Under the pieces are notes generated by a model. The model was not told where the DNA came from, did not search any database, and worked only from the letters and a program-made list of their open reading frames with translations. The position numbers were made by a program, and so were the translations under genes. Below, piece after piece: positions 1 through 6,557 of a stretch of 11,744 nucleotides of DNA. Origin of the DNA: Candidatus Omnitrophota bacterium (GTDB lineage Bacteria > Omnitrophota > Gorgyraeia > JAGLLT01); the NCBI GenBank assembly GCA_030630095.1, contig DAOVNW010000013.1, forward strand, positions 1 through 11,744, written 5' to 3'. Positions within the stretch are counted from its first letter, which is position 1, and every line of letters begins with the position of its first letter.

Positions 1-490
1 AAAACTTTTTTTTACTGCACCATTCAAATCCAGCTGGTATATAAGATCGGTACCAGAAGCGCAGAGCCACAAATATTTGTCGTCAAAGGCCAATCCTCTC
101 GGGTATGTTCCCGGCGAAGCAAAACTTTTTTTTACTGTACCATTTAAATCCAGCTGGTATATGCATACAGCAGCTGTGTCGCTATGCCACAAAAACTTAC
201 CATCTAAGGCAATGCCAGTATTCCCACTCACTGGTGTAAAACTTTTTTTTACTGCACCATTCAAATCAAGCTGGTATATTTTAAGTGCAGTGTAATCTCG
301 TAACCACAAAGACTTACCGTCGAAATCAAGATGATAAGGGTTGGCTCCCGGCGAAGCAAAACTTTTTTTTACTGTACCATTCAAATCCAGCTGGTATATA
401 AGATCGCTGTCGTTACTACAAAGCCACAAATATTTACCGTCAAAGGTTAATCCCCTTGGTCCAGTTGTGGGGCTTGCAAAACTCTTAACA
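1..490 (-). repeat. Tandem approx. 120-bp repeats encoding propeller blades
   Basis: A conserved block beginning AAAAC-T8-ACTG and continuing through CCATTCAAATCCAGCTGGTA recurs at about 1, 121, 238 and 358, with a degenerate start at 478. Spacings are 120, 117, 120 and 120 bp. The four full copies keep an uninterrupted run of eight T (eight A on the coding strand). Confidence 0.9.
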
Positions 491-504
491 ATTTCACCGG
501 CCAT
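1..504 (-). CDS. Beta-propeller repeat protein, partial; candidate receptor-binding spike
   Basis: The frame starts at ATG 504 and stays open for 168 codons to the left edge, so the C-terminus is outside the window. It consists of repeats of 39-40 residues. Each carries a core like GLAFDxKYLWL, then IYQLDLNG and VKKSF, typical of NHL/YncE-like beta-propeller blades. At least four blades are visible. The start shares one base with the stop of the upstream gene (TAATG), so translation is probably coupled. Lying at the distal end of the virion gene series, after two vertex-protein candidates, it is a plausible receptor-binding protein; that role is inferred from position and fold only. A secreted enzyme-like propeller is the alternative. 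Confidence 0.75.
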   Translation of the reverse strand, partial: MAGEIVKSFASPTTGPRGLTFDGKYLWLCSNDSDLIYQLDLNGTVKKSFASPGANPYHLDFDGKSLWLRDYTALKIYQLDLNGAVKKSFTPVSGNTGIALDGKFLWHSDTAAVCIYQLDLNGTVKKSFASPGTYPRGLAFDDKYLWLCASGTDLIYQLDLNGAVKKSF

Positions 505-1229
505 TATCTTGAAAAGACGCCTTTTGCCGTCAGGGTAAAGGTGTTGACCGCGTCCGTTCCTGTCGCCGTAGCTTTTAGCCGCACGTATTTGGCGCGGACG
601 GGGAAGTCAAAGCACTCATTATTAGGGCAAGCAGTATCTTCATAGCGGAAGTCGCCCCAGGCGTCCCGCATATATTTATACCAGGTCACCCCGTCATCTG
701 AAAACTCGAGTTCGAGTAGTATATCCGTAGGGACATTGGCAACGGTTAAGGCTATCTCTAAAAGCCCGTAATAGTAGATAGCAGCGTCAAAGGCGGCTGA
801 TGTGTATGTGGTAACAATATTATTAAAAGTAACGGCATTTATGAAGGTGTTGGCGGTTTCTGTGCGTTCGCCGGTCATACTGCTGCTGCCCCCAGCAAAA
901 ACGTCGGCTATATCAAACCATTGCTTAACCGCGATAAGGACATCTACCCATTCGCCGGCCTGGGCGTCGTTTGAGATGTATATGTTTTGGAAATAGGTTT
1001 CTACTTTTCTATAGCGCTTAAAGTTGAGCAGGGGAGCGTCAACCATATTAAACCTGATGTCTATATTGGCGTCGTCGCTTGAAGCGCGTATTACTTTTAT
1101 GAGATCGCCGGCGCGTGTGATCTGCACGTTATCGCGGGCGCTATCAAGCAAAATCCGAATAATTTGATATGGATTATCTTTGTGTTTTGCAAAGTATTCT
1201 GCCCGCTTGACAAATAGGTCAAGTTCCAT
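504..1229 (-). CDS. Modular vertex/spike protein with N-terminal module shared with the gene at 2745-3416
   Basis: This 241-residue protein appears to have two parts. Residues about 20-105 resemble the N-terminus of the 223-residue protein at 2745-3416: both have a YxII start, an AR motif, a DDANIDI/AAANINI strand and the near-identical YISNDAQAG/YVSNDAQAG. Residues about 150-241 are beta-rich (LELEFSDDGVTW, YVRLKATATG) and look like the discoidin-like terminal domains common in phage receptor-binding proteins. Two cysteines (201, 206) could form a small loop. The shared N-terminal part may anchor different distal domains on the virion vertex; this is inference. The start overlaps the stop of the upstream 58-residue gene by one base. 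Confidence 0.7.
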   Translation of the reverse strand: MELDLFVKRAEYFAKHKDNPYQIIRILLDSARDNVQITRAGDLIKVIRASSDDANIDIRFNMVDAPLLNFKRYRKVETYFQNIYISNDAQAGEWVDVLIAVKQWFDIADVFAGGSSSMTGERTETANTFINAVTFNNIVTTYTSAAFDAAIYYYGLLEIALTVANVPTDILLELEFSDDGVTWYKYMRDAWGDFRYEDTACPNNECFDFPVRAKYVRLKATATGTDAVNTFTLTAKGVFSR

Positions 1230-1405
1230 TAGTCTGACAGCTCCTTTAAAAAATCATCAAGATCTTTCTGAGTAAAAATTTTATCTTGGCCGTTATAAGT
1301 AATAATAATTTTGGCCCCAGGGGGATCCATAGCCACCCTTACATTATTATCTTTCACGTAGGGCCTAATGAAGGGCTTAAGGAGTTTGAAGTATTGCCCA
1401 AACAC
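1229..1405 (-). CDS. Small protein of unknown function, 58 residues
   Basis: A GTG-start frame of 58 codons fills the gap between two supported genes. GTG at 1405 is one base after the stop of the basic peptide gene, and its TAA shares a base with the ATG of the 241-residue gene. The N-terminal half is basic and aromatic (MFGQYFKLLKPFIRPYVKD); the rest contains KIIITYNG and an acidic C-terminal helix (KDLDDFLKEL). No membrane segment is visible and I do not recognise the family. Support comes from exact fit and coupling to both neighbours rather than from homology. Confidence 0.6.
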   Translation of the reverse strand: MFGQYFKLLKPFIRPYVKDNNVRVAMDPPGAKIIITYNGQDKIFTQKDLDDFLKELSD

Positions 1406-1406
1406 G

Positions 1407-1502
1407 TTACCGCTTCTTTCGGATTTTTTTCAAATACGCCCTTCTTTTAGCGCTTTTAGGCGCACCGATTTTGCCCCACTTAACTTTCTTCTTCTTAGCC
1501 AT
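1407..1502 (-). CDS. Very basic 31-residue peptide, possible DNA-condensing virion component
   Basis: The product starts MAKKKKVKWG and has 16 Lys/Arg among 31 residues, with no acidic residue. ATG 1502 is chosen because AAGGGG lies a few bases upstream; the longer reading from 1604 starts inside the upstream membrane-peptide gene. Such peptides are typical nucleic-acid binders. In a capsid operon a role in neutralising packaged DNA is plausible, by analogy with adenovirus core peptides, but this is inferred from composition only. Confidence 0.65.
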   Translation of the reverse strand: MAKKKKVKWGKIGAPKSAKRRAYLKKIRKKR

Positions 1503-1512
1503 TATAATCCCC

Positions 1513-1740
1513 TTATTGTTTGATGTAGTAGCTTCTCGAAAATGAACATCCGCCAAATTCCTGCTGTGGCTGTGATAAGCCGGTCCGGACCGGCTCGCTT
1601 TCAAAAAAGGCTTCTCTAAAGTCTGGCTGGCAAGAGATACCTTTTAAAACTATCAAGATAATGATAGCAATAAAAATTATCTTGCCGATATTTGGGCTTA
1701 AAAATCCATCAATAAATTTTTTAAATTCAAAGCCGGCCAC
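1513..1740 (-). CDS. Small single-pass membrane protein, 75 residues
   Basis: The frame starts with GTG at 1740, whose first G is the last base of the preceding TAG stop. A hydrophobic stretch at residues about 18-36 (IGKIIFIAIIILIVLKG) predicts one membrane helix after a short amphipathic N-terminus (FEFKKFIDGF). The C-terminal half is polar with two cysteines. Position among the virion genes suggests a protein of an internal viral membrane, as the many small membrane proteins of PM2 and PRD1. A lysis role (holin-like) cannot be excluded. Confidence 0.65.
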   Translation of the reverse strand: MAGFEFKKFIDGFLSPNIGKIIFIAIIILIVLKGISCQPDFREAFFESEPVRTGLSQPQQEFGGCSFSRSYYIKQ

Positions 1741-1820
1741 TATTTTATTCTTCCGGATAGAACCAAAAAGCCTAAAATAATAATTGCAATTAAGCCTATA
1801 CCTTTTCCTTGTCCGTTCAT
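1740..1820 (-). CDS. 26-residue membrane peptide
   Basis: ATG 1820 follows AGGAG by a few bases and directly abuts the TAG of the upstream gene; its own TAG shares a base with the next GTG. The peptide begins MNGQGKGIG, continues as one hydrophobic helix (LIAIIILGFLVLS) and ends GRIK. The tight coupling on both sides and the good ribosome-binding site are the evidence for a real gene. Likely a virion membrane peptide. Confidence 0.65.
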   Translation of the reverse strand: MNGQGKGIGLIAIIILGFLVLSGRIK

Positions 1821-1928
1821 CTATCTCCTGCTTTCTATAGCTTTTTTAATAATAGGATGTAGGACGTAGCCTATCACTATCCCTACATAAAGCCAAACAT
1901 TGAAAAGCGCCTTAATAATACCGATCAC
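1821..1928 (-). CDS. 35-residue membrane peptide
   Basis: GTG 1928 overlaps the stop of the 131-residue gene by four bases (GTGA) and its TAG abuts the next ATG. The product (MIGIIKALFNVWLYVGIVIG, then a basic tail ending KKAIESRR) has one hydrophobic helix and a positively charged C-terminus, which predicts a cytoplasmic or DNA-facing tail. Probably a structural membrane peptide; identity unknown. Confidence 0.6.
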   Translation of the reverse strand: MIGIIKALFNVWLYVGIVIGYVLHPIIKKAIESRR

Positions 1929-2320
1929 GATTTCCACCCCCTTATGATACCTAACAGGCCGGCAACCGCGCCTATGGCCATCGCTATCGGCAGCCATTTG
2001 CCGGTTGGCGTTTCGTCTACGATTTTATATACTTTGTCGAGGCTGAAATATAATAAAGTCCCGCCCAGGGCAATACCGACCACGGCTAAAATTGCTACCA
2101 GGGGAAGCGGGTTTTTGATAATTTCAATCTGAAGAATTAAAATGTTGTCCCGCCGCTCGGCCGAAAGAAGCCGGACAGTATCGTTTTTCTCCAGGCTTTT
2201 TTTTATGTTGTTTATCTGCCACTTCGTAAAGAAGGGAAGGAGTTTGTAATGCAGCTCGTATTTTTCGCCGGTTACAACTTCTTGATCGCCCCAGTCTTTA
2301 ATTAAAATTTTATTAGACAT
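1925..2320 (-). CDS. Two-pass membrane protein, 131 residues, probable virion membrane protein
   Basis: The N-terminal about 70 residues are soluble and mixed alpha/beta (KILIKDWGDQEVV, LLSAERRDNILILQIEII). Two hydrophobic helices follow at about 72-94 (LVAILAVVGIALGGTLLYF) and 109-127 (WLPIAMAIGAVAGLLGIIRG). The start codon directly abuts the stop of the upstream 137-residue gene, and the 3' end overlaps the 35-residue peptide gene by four bases. I do not recognise the family. Its place between vertex-protein candidates and small membrane peptides fits a membrane-embedded component of an internal-membrane virus. Confidence 0.7.
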   Translation of the reverse strand: MSNKILIKDWGDQEVVTGEKYELHYKLLPFFTKWQINNIKKSLEKNDTVRLLSAERRDNILILQIEIIKNPLPLVAILAVVGIALGGTLLYFSLDKVYKIVDETPTGKWLPIAMAIGAVAGLLGIIRGWKS

Positions 2321-2734
2321 TTACTTGCACCAAATCCTTACTGTATCGCCGTTACCGTTAACCTTGCATCTATTCGCCCCGTAATTGTTCGCCATTTGGA
2401 TTTGTAAAGTTTGAATAGAACCCAACCAGCTTGGGTCAACATTTATCTCAACTGTTTTTCTTTGATAGGATACGCCTATTACTATTTCTATTGTGCTAAA
2501 ATTTGCTGCCCCAATTCTAAATTTTAAATAAGAGGTTTCGCCCGCATAGTCAGATGCAAATTGTATACTTAAACATATCTTTATTGCGTCCTCGGGGACA
2601 TAATAGTCATAAGCGCAACCTCCAACATCAGCGAGAGTAGGATGCGCCCCGCCCTGATTTATTTGCTCGGTTTCGCCTGTAATTTTTTCATAGCAACGCT
2701 GTAATCTTTGTGCTACTGCTGATATTCTCGGCAT
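2321..2734 (-). CDS. Beta-rich putative virion protein, 137 residues
   Basis: A short helical N-terminus (RISAVAQRLQRCYEKITGET) is followed by alternating hydrophobic strands (AIKICLSIQFAS, YLKFRIGAA, STIEIVIGVSYQ, KTVEINVD, LQIQMANN, TVRIWCK). This pattern fits a single small beta-sandwich of jelly-roll size. It has no membrane helix or signal peptide. ATG 2734 is ten bases after the stop of the 223-residue vertex candidate. It could be a penton or minor capsid protein; this is inference from size, strand content and position, as I do not recognise a family. Confidence 0.65.
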   Translation of the reverse strand: MPRISAVAQRLQRCYEKITGETEQINQGGAHPTLADVGGCAYDYYVPEDAIKICLSIQFASDYAGETSYLKFRIGAANFSTIEIVIGVSYQRKTVEINVDPSWLGSIQTLQIQMANNYGANRCKVNGNGDTVRIWCK

Positions 2735-2744
2735 TATAAATTTC

Positions 2745-3416
2745 TCAACTTTCGGCTATTTCAATATAACTAACTCTTTTATTGCCAGTACCGCCGTGTA
2801 TCCCATAAATAGTACCGTTGTAATATGTAAATTCTATTGAAGCGTTTGCCTTTAAAAGCAAACCTGTCGCGGTAGTAACGGCGTTATCCAAACCGATATA
2901 AATATCAGTATCGGATATATTTTCAATAACAAGGCTTCGTCTGTCTGATTTCGCGGCTTTTATCAGTGTTGCTGCCGTTGTTATATCAACCTGATTATAG
3001 CTACCGGCGCCGTAAGCCTTAATTCTTTCTAAGGTCTCTACTTTTTTATTAAGCGTTACTTCGCCAATGCTCGCTATGTCCCCGCTGGTTAAATCGCCAA
3101 CCCTGAAGAAGTTGACATCGAAGGTGGCGATAGCCAGCGTAATAGTTTTGCCGGCCTGGGCGTCATTTGAAACATAGAGGCGATAGAAGACAGCCTCGAT
3201 AAATTTTTGAGAGCTGAGGGGTATACTATCATTTCTGTCTTCATTCAGTTTTATATTGATATTCGCGGCGGCGTCAGTTGCCGCATAGCCAAAAATAAAG
3301 GCTCCGGCTATAGCCATCTCAAATTTGCTTCTTGCTGTCGATAGGTCAATGGTGATAATCCTGTAAGTCGAAGCGTTTTTTGACCTAATTGAATTTATTT
3401 TTTCTTGAAAGTTCAT
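2745..3416 (-). CDS. Modular vertex/penton-like protein, 223 residues
   Basis: Residues about 17-100 match the N-terminal part of the 241-residue protein at 504-1229, including YVSNDAQAG at 81-89. The C-terminal part (about 140-223) contains LIKAAKSDRRSLVIENISD, DIYIGLD, LLLKANASIEF and YNGTIYGI. This arrangement is often seen as a small beta domain in phage head-decoration and spike-base proteins. I therefore read it as a vertex or spike-base protein with an N-terminal capsid-anchoring part. The ATG overlaps the upstream stop by four bases (ATGA), so it is coupled to the membrane-anchored protein before it. Confidence 0.7.
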   Translation of the reverse strand: MNFQEKINSIRSKNASTYRIITIDLSTARSKFEMAIAGAFIFGYAATDAAANINIKLNEDRNDSIPLSSQKFIEAVFYRLYVSNDAQAGKTITLAIATFDVNFFRVGDLTSGDIASIGEVTLNKKVETLERIKAYGAGSYNQVDITTAATLIKAAKSDRRSLVIENISDTDIYIGLDNAVTTATGLLLKANASIEFTYYNGTIYGIHGGTGNKRVSYIEIAES

Positions 3417-3889
3417 TTTTTAGTTATCCATACGACTGCCAAAATAACCGCGCCAATAACCGCGACAGACGTTATATCAAAGTTGTTGCCCCCGAGTATC
3501 ATTGGTTTTTGCGCTGGCGCGCCGCTGACGGACGTCCCCCTAAAAGCATTAAGTAACAAAAAATCATTAAGCCAATTACTTTTCTTTTCCGGCGTTCCTG
3601 CAGGCGGGTTTATGATTACAGGGGGGGACACACTGGGAAGGGTAGGATAAGCATAAGCCGGCCCCCAGCCGGCGTGGCCGTAAGCCGCGCTAAAACTATC
3701 TTCTTTTCTGTCAAAGCCGGCAGTAATTTTTTTATCCAAATAGTTCATTCCAATATCGGCGCCCTTCTTTAAATAGCTTCCGATAGTGTCCCAGATGCCG
3801 CTGGTAACTTTAGCCGGCTCTGGCTGAGGAACCGCCCCCATTGAAGGTTTGTCGCTGACCTTTTTAGTCCAAAAATCTAATAATCCCAT
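3413..3889 (-). CDS. C-terminally membrane-anchored virion protein candidate, 158 residues
   Basis: The N-terminal half is polar and helical (MGLLDFWTKKV, YLKKGADIGMNYLDKK). A Pro-rich linker follows (about 80-100: YPTLPSVSPPVIINPPAGTP), and the last segment is a membrane helix (about 141-156, SVAVIGAVILAVVWI) ending TKK. ATG 3889 has AAGGAGAG upstream. Layout (soluble head, Pro/Gly linker, C-terminal anchor with terminal lysines) closely parallels the next upstream gene. Both may bridge the viral membrane and the capsid shell. Family not recognised. Confidence 0.7.
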   Translation of the reverse strand: MGLLDFWTKKVSDKPSMGAVPQPEPAKVTSGIWDTIGSYLKKGADIGMNYLDKKITAGFDRKEDSFSAAYGHAGWGPAYAYPTLPSVSPPVIINPPAGTPEKKSNWLNDFLLLNAFRGTSVSGAPAQKPMILGGNNFDITSVAVIGAVILAVVWITKK

Positions 3890-3899
3890 TGCTCTCTCC

Positions 3900-4439
3900 T
3901 TATTTTTTCAGAAATAAAATAGCTACAAGGACGATTGCCGCTACTACCCCTATGTTAATGCCGGCTTTCTCGGCTGGCGCTGGTGTTGGATATTCGCCGG
4001 CGACTGTGCTTTTTGCGGGGGCAGGCGTTGGACGGAATAAGTCCAGCATATTAAGCCACATAAACGGTGAATCACTTCCGGCTTCTTGTTGATCGGCTTC
4101 CTGGTGGACGGCCTGAGCTGCCTCTGCTGATATGCGCTGTCGATACTGGTTAGTTAATTGCGCTGCGTGTTGCTGCGCGTAATTCAACGGGACGTCGTGC
4201 CGTAAGTCCCTGGGGCCCACATAAGAGATAGCCTTGTTGAAGTCGGCCATAATCCGTTGAGCCTCTGGACTATTTTGCCCTACGCGGGAAAGGTGGGTAT
4301 TAGCGATGCCCTTAATCCGGTTAATCTCTCTGCTGACATCGCTGTCATATCCTGGATCTCCCCCATTGCCGGAATTAAGCCTTGAGTTTAAGTGATTAGC
4401 TCCAAACGTTAATGCTGTGCTGGCTAAAAATGGCAACAT
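3900..4439 (-). CDS. C-terminally membrane-anchored virion protein candidate, 179 residues
   Basis: It has a short hydrophobic N-terminus (MLPFLASTALTFG), a helical, Gln/Ala-rich middle (YAQQHAAQLTNQYRQR, AAQAVHQEADQQEAG), a Pro/Ala linker (PTPAPA, repeated) and a C-terminal membrane helix (about 158-177, INIGVVAAIVLVAILFL) ending KK. No strong ribosome-binding site is visible before ATG 4439. It lies directly after an intrinsic terminator behind the capsid gene, so expression probably depends on read-through and is lower than that of capsid protein. Family not recognised. Confidence 0.7.
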   Translation of the reverse strand: MLPFLASTALTFGANHLNSRLNSGNGGDPGYDSDVSREINRIKGIANTHLSRVGQNSPEAQRIMADFNKAISYVGPRDLRHDVPLNYAQQHAAQLTNQYRQRISAEAAQAVHQEADQQEAGSDSPFMWLNMLDLFRPTPAPAKSTVAGEYPTPAPAEKAGINIGVVAAIVLVAILFLKK

Positions 4440-4440
4440 A

Positions 4441-4479
4441 TCTCAAATAAAAACGGGCAACCTTTAAAGGGGTTGCCCG
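4441..4479 (-). terminator. Intrinsic terminator after the capsid gene
   Basis: A perfect 9-bp stem (4454-4462 with 4471-4479, CGGGCAACC/GGTTGCCCG) with an 8-base loop is followed on the minus strand by UUUUUAUUU. It sits between the major capsid gene and the downstream minor virion genes, so it probably sets their ratio by partial termination. Confidence 0.8.
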
Positions 4480-4502
4480 CCAGTCCCTTTCATTTTTAAT
4501 AC

Positions 4503-5480
4503 TTACTTAGCTTGAACAGCCGGCATTATAAACTCTTGCGCTACAACCCTTACTCTGGTTTCACCGGCGCCCTTGGTTACATTCAGCTCGAGCTTTAGAC
4601 TGTCCATATTGGTAGCGTCTAAAAGATCGGCCAGGCTGCCGTATTTCGCAAAGTCTATCACATAGAAACCGGCTGGCATAGTCTCAAGTCCAAACTCACT
4701 CTTATTTCTGTCTCTTAAGTCAATGCCAGGAATATTCATAAAAACCTCATTACCGCTCTTAAGAGTAATGTTGTTAATTATGTCATTTTCGGGTACGCCG
4801 GCATCCGTAGTTTTTAATATCAGGGTTCTGAAGAAGTTGCCCGTGGCCAGCGTTATCTGATGCTTGTCAGTGCTGGCAATGACTTCGCTGTCCGCGGCAA
4901 TATACTCGGTGTTAAGAATTAACTGCTGCTTTGGATCGATGTCGCCAAAAGACTCTACGCTGGTTACAGACAGCGTGGGGGTAACGCCCCAGGTTAATGT
5001 AGCTCCACCTATAACAACTAAATCTTCAGCGTCTCCCCAGGTAACACTTAAGTCCAACGTAGAAAGGCCATTGGAATTAAACATTGTATCAAGGGGTACT
5101 TTGCCGAGAAGATCAACCAGATCTAAGGATATAAGACAGCTAAATGCGTGATCTCCAACGGTAACTCCTGGAGCCGTTAAGGGGTGGGTCGTTGCGTGCT
5201 TAATCGCATTTATTTTGTACAGCGTGGCGCCGTCAATAGACTTGATAACGGTTTTCCCGTTAGCTGTAATTTTAATGTCTTTAATGAGGCTGGCCGGTGC
5301 TGTATCAAGTACGCTTGTAGCGGCCGCAGCGGCAATAGTAAGCGTGCCGCTTAGGCGTAAAAAAAGCCGATGATACAAAAACCTTTTCGGCAGTCCGCCA
5401 GAAAGGGACGTTTCGAGATTGTCGCTCTGCGTAATGGTCCCCAAAAACCTCTCAATATATCTTAATCCACCTTTTAGCAT
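4503..5480 (-). CDS. Major capsid protein, probable double jelly-roll type
   Basis: This 325-residue beta-rich protein has the size of PM2- and FLiP-like double jelly-roll capsid proteins (about 270-330). Two successive strand-rich halves, about 35-165 and 168-320, fit two jelly rolls. Signatures I associate with this family in tailless phages are LIKDIKITANGKTVIKSIDG (65-84), LYKIN (87-91), and the C-terminal IPGIDLRDRNKSEFG followed by MPAGFYVIDF (268-277). GGAGG lies six bases before ATG 5480, the best ribosome-binding site of the virion operon, and a terminator follows closely; both suit an abundant protein. A packaging ATPase upstream supports the call. A structure prediction would settle it. 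Confidence 0.8.
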   Translation of the reverse strand: MLKGGLRYIERFLGTITQSDNLETSLSGGLPKRFLYHRLFLRLSGTLTIAAAAATSVLDTAPASLIKDIKITANGKTVIKSIDGATLYKINAIKHATTHPLTAPGVTVGDHAFSCLISLDLVDLLGKVPLDTMFNSNGLSTLDLSVTWGDAEDLVVIGGATLTWGVTPTLSVTSVESFGDIDPKQQLILNTEYIAADSEVIASTDKHQITLATGNFFRTLILKTTDAGVPENDIINNITLKSGNEVFMNIPGIDLRDRNKSEFGLETMPAGFYVIDFAKYGSLADLLDATNMDSLKLELNVTKGAGETRVRVVAQEFIMPAVQAK

Positions 5481-5547
5481 TTCAGATCCTCCAAGTTATC
5501 GAATTACTATTTAAAAACTATTTATTACTAAATTAGTACTTGCTGCC

Positions 5548-5673
5548 TTAAAACCTGAACATCTGCTTTACATTAGGCGGTAAAGGTACGGTTCTCATAA
5601 GAAAGGCCATCACCAGAAATAAAACTGCGAACCTGATAATCTGTTCCGGCTTTTTTGGTATAACGTTCATCAT
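5548..5673 (-). CDS. 41-residue membrane peptide preceding the capsid gene
   Basis: ATG 5673 (followed by a second ATG) has AAAGGAG at good spacing. The peptide starts MMNVIPKKPEQ, has one hydrophobic helix (IIRFAVLFLVMAFLM, about 12-26), and ends with a Pro-rich, basic tail (VPLPPNVKQMFRF). It is the first gene of the capsid operon. It may be a virion membrane peptide; unknown family. An AT-rich 67-base spacer separates it from the capsid gene. Confidence 0.6.
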   Translation of the reverse strand: MMNVIPKKPEQIIRFAVLFLVMAFLMRTVPLPPNVKQMFRF

Positions 5674-5696
5674 TGCTCTACTCCTTTTTGTTTGTC

Positions 5697-5724
5697 GGCC
5701 CCCGAGGAAATATCCCAGGGGGCC
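5697..5724 (-). promoter_or_regulatory. GC-rich leader hairpin upstream of the capsid operon
   Basis: A perfect 7-bp stem (5697-5703 with 5718-5724, GGCCCCC/GGGGGCC) encloses 14 bases that can add two more pairs. It lies between the terminator at 5761-5795 and the 41-residue gene, so it would be in the 5' leader of read-through transcripts. It has no U-tract. Role unknown; mRNA stabilisation is possible. Confidence 0.4.
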
Positions 5725-5760
5725 TATGCTCTGGGTTTTAACCTATCGCAAGGGAACATA

Positions 5761-5795
5761 AAAAAAGGGGACTTAAGTCTTCTTTAAGTCCCCTT
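5761..5795 (-). terminator. Intrinsic terminator/attenuator before the capsid operon
   Basis: A perfect 12-bp stem (5765-5776 with 5784-5795, AAGGGGACTTAA/TTAAGTCCCCTT) with a 7-base loop is followed on the minus strand by U6. It lies only about 13 bases downstream of the predicted start of the promoter at 5815-5844, so it would stop nearly all transcripts unless overridden. Its GGGGACTT stem sequence is shared with the terminator at 7421-7452. Confidence 0.85.
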
Positions 5796-5814
5796 ACGAT
5801 TAAATCTTAGTTAA

Positions 5815-5844
5815 AGGTTACCAAAGCGCTTACTTCATTGTCAA
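5815..5844 (-). promoter_or_regulatory. Sigma70-type promoter with UP-like element, reading toward the capsid operon
   Basis: On the minus strand a perfect -35 TTGACA (5839-5844) is followed after 18 bases by TAACCT (5815-5820), preceded by TGG as in extended -10 promoters. Immediately upstream are two long A-runs (5845-5865), resembling an UP element. The -10 is imperfect, so the extended -10 and UP tract carry the argument. Confidence 0.6.
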
Positions 5845-5896
5845 GTTTTTTTTAGAATTTTTTTCGTAGTATCAAAAAAGCAACATATAGCCTTTT

Positions 5897-5932
5897 AAAG
5901 AAGCCGCCCCGGTAAATTCTATTGGCTTCTTT
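5897..5932 (-). other. Hairpin directly after the ATPase stop codon
   Basis: A perfect 9-bp stem (5897-5905 with 5924-5932, AAAGAAGCC/GGCTTCTTT) with an 18-base loop begins two bases after the stop of the ATPase gene. No U-tract follows on either strand, so it is not a canonical terminator; it may protect the 3' end of the packaging transcript. Confidence 0.4.
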
Positions 5933-5933
5933 G

Positions 5934-6557
5934 TTAGCTGCCCGGCTTAATATTTTCCTTATCTTCTTGATTTGCTTTTCGCTCATTTTCGTGTATCTTA
6001 ATTTGTCCGTTGTAGTGCTCGAGATAACTATACTCTTTAAGGCTTTTAAGTTTATCCGCTTCCGGGCCGATGATAGATTTTAGATAGGCTATGTCGCGGG
6101 GTTCGTGCTGTACAAAGGAAATGATCCGGTTAGCCTGGGAAGATAGAAGCCGGCTCATCTCTACCGGCCGCCTGGTGTTGGCAATAATAGAGATGTCCCT
6201 ATGCCGGCCGTATCTGATTATCTTCTGAAATTCTAACGGGGTAGAGAAGGGGGAGCAGAAGGCGTCAACCTCTTCGATCGCGAAGGTTAATTTGCCGATG
6301 GTGTATATTGTCTCGCAGACATAATTAAAATTGATCTGTAAATCTAACGGGCAAAAAACAATCCTGAATTTCTTATGATGATTTTTTTTGAGGTAGTAGA
6401 GTAGGTCTAAAATATTCGTGATAACAACGCCTTCTTTATCGTATTCGCCCAGGGTGTCAAAGATGATTAAGCGTTGCTCCTGTAGCGCCAATTTTTTTGT
6501 TAGCGTAGATTTACCGCTGCCTCTTTTGCCGAAAATAATCGTGATGTTAGATTTCAT
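5934..6557 (-). CDS. Genome-packaging ATPase, FtsK/HerA superfamily (PRD1 P9-like)
   Basis: This 207-residue P-loop protein has Walker A GKRGSGKST (10-18), Walker B with hydrophobic strand LTFAIEEVD (90-98, acidic E95/E96/D98), and a downstream strand IIANTRRP (124-131). The Asn and Arg pair of that last strand match the sensor/arginine positions of this family. The sequence continues SRLLSSQANRIISFVQH, also typical of small packaging ATPases of tailless double jelly-roll phages, and its length fits PRD1/PM2 P9 (about 220). It presumably drives DNA into preformed, membrane-lined capsids. ATG 6557 overlaps the upstream gene by 11 bases, so translation is coupled. A Zot-like ATPase of filamentous phage is the main alternative but lacks the expected C-terminal membrane segment. 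Confidence 0.85.
   Translation of the reverse strand: MKSNITIIFGKRGSGKSTLTKKLALQEQRLIIFDTLGEYDKEGVVITNILDLLYYLKKNHHKKFRIVFCPLDLQINFNYVCETIYTIGKLTFAIEEVDAFCSPFSTPLEFQKIIRYGRHRDISIIANTRRPVEMSRLLSSQANRIISFVQHEPRDIAYLKSIIGPEADKLKSLKEYSYLEHYNGQIKIHENERKANQEDKENIKPGS

Noticed and set aside
1..500. CRISPR-like array
   Set aside because: The 120-bp period is fully explained by in-frame propeller blades; no short repeats with unique spacers.
1503..1604. Longer 65-residue version of the basic peptide
   Set aside because: The extension lies inside the upstream membrane-peptide gene in another frame, and AAGGGG precedes the internal ATG 1502.
5897..5932. Terminator after the ATPase gene
   Set aside because: Good stem but long loop and no U-tract on either strand; kept only as a hairpin.
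5934..6557. Zot-type filamentous phage assembly ATPase
   Set aside because: No C-terminal membrane segment, and neighbours encode a capsid and vertex proteins rather than filamentous coat proteins.
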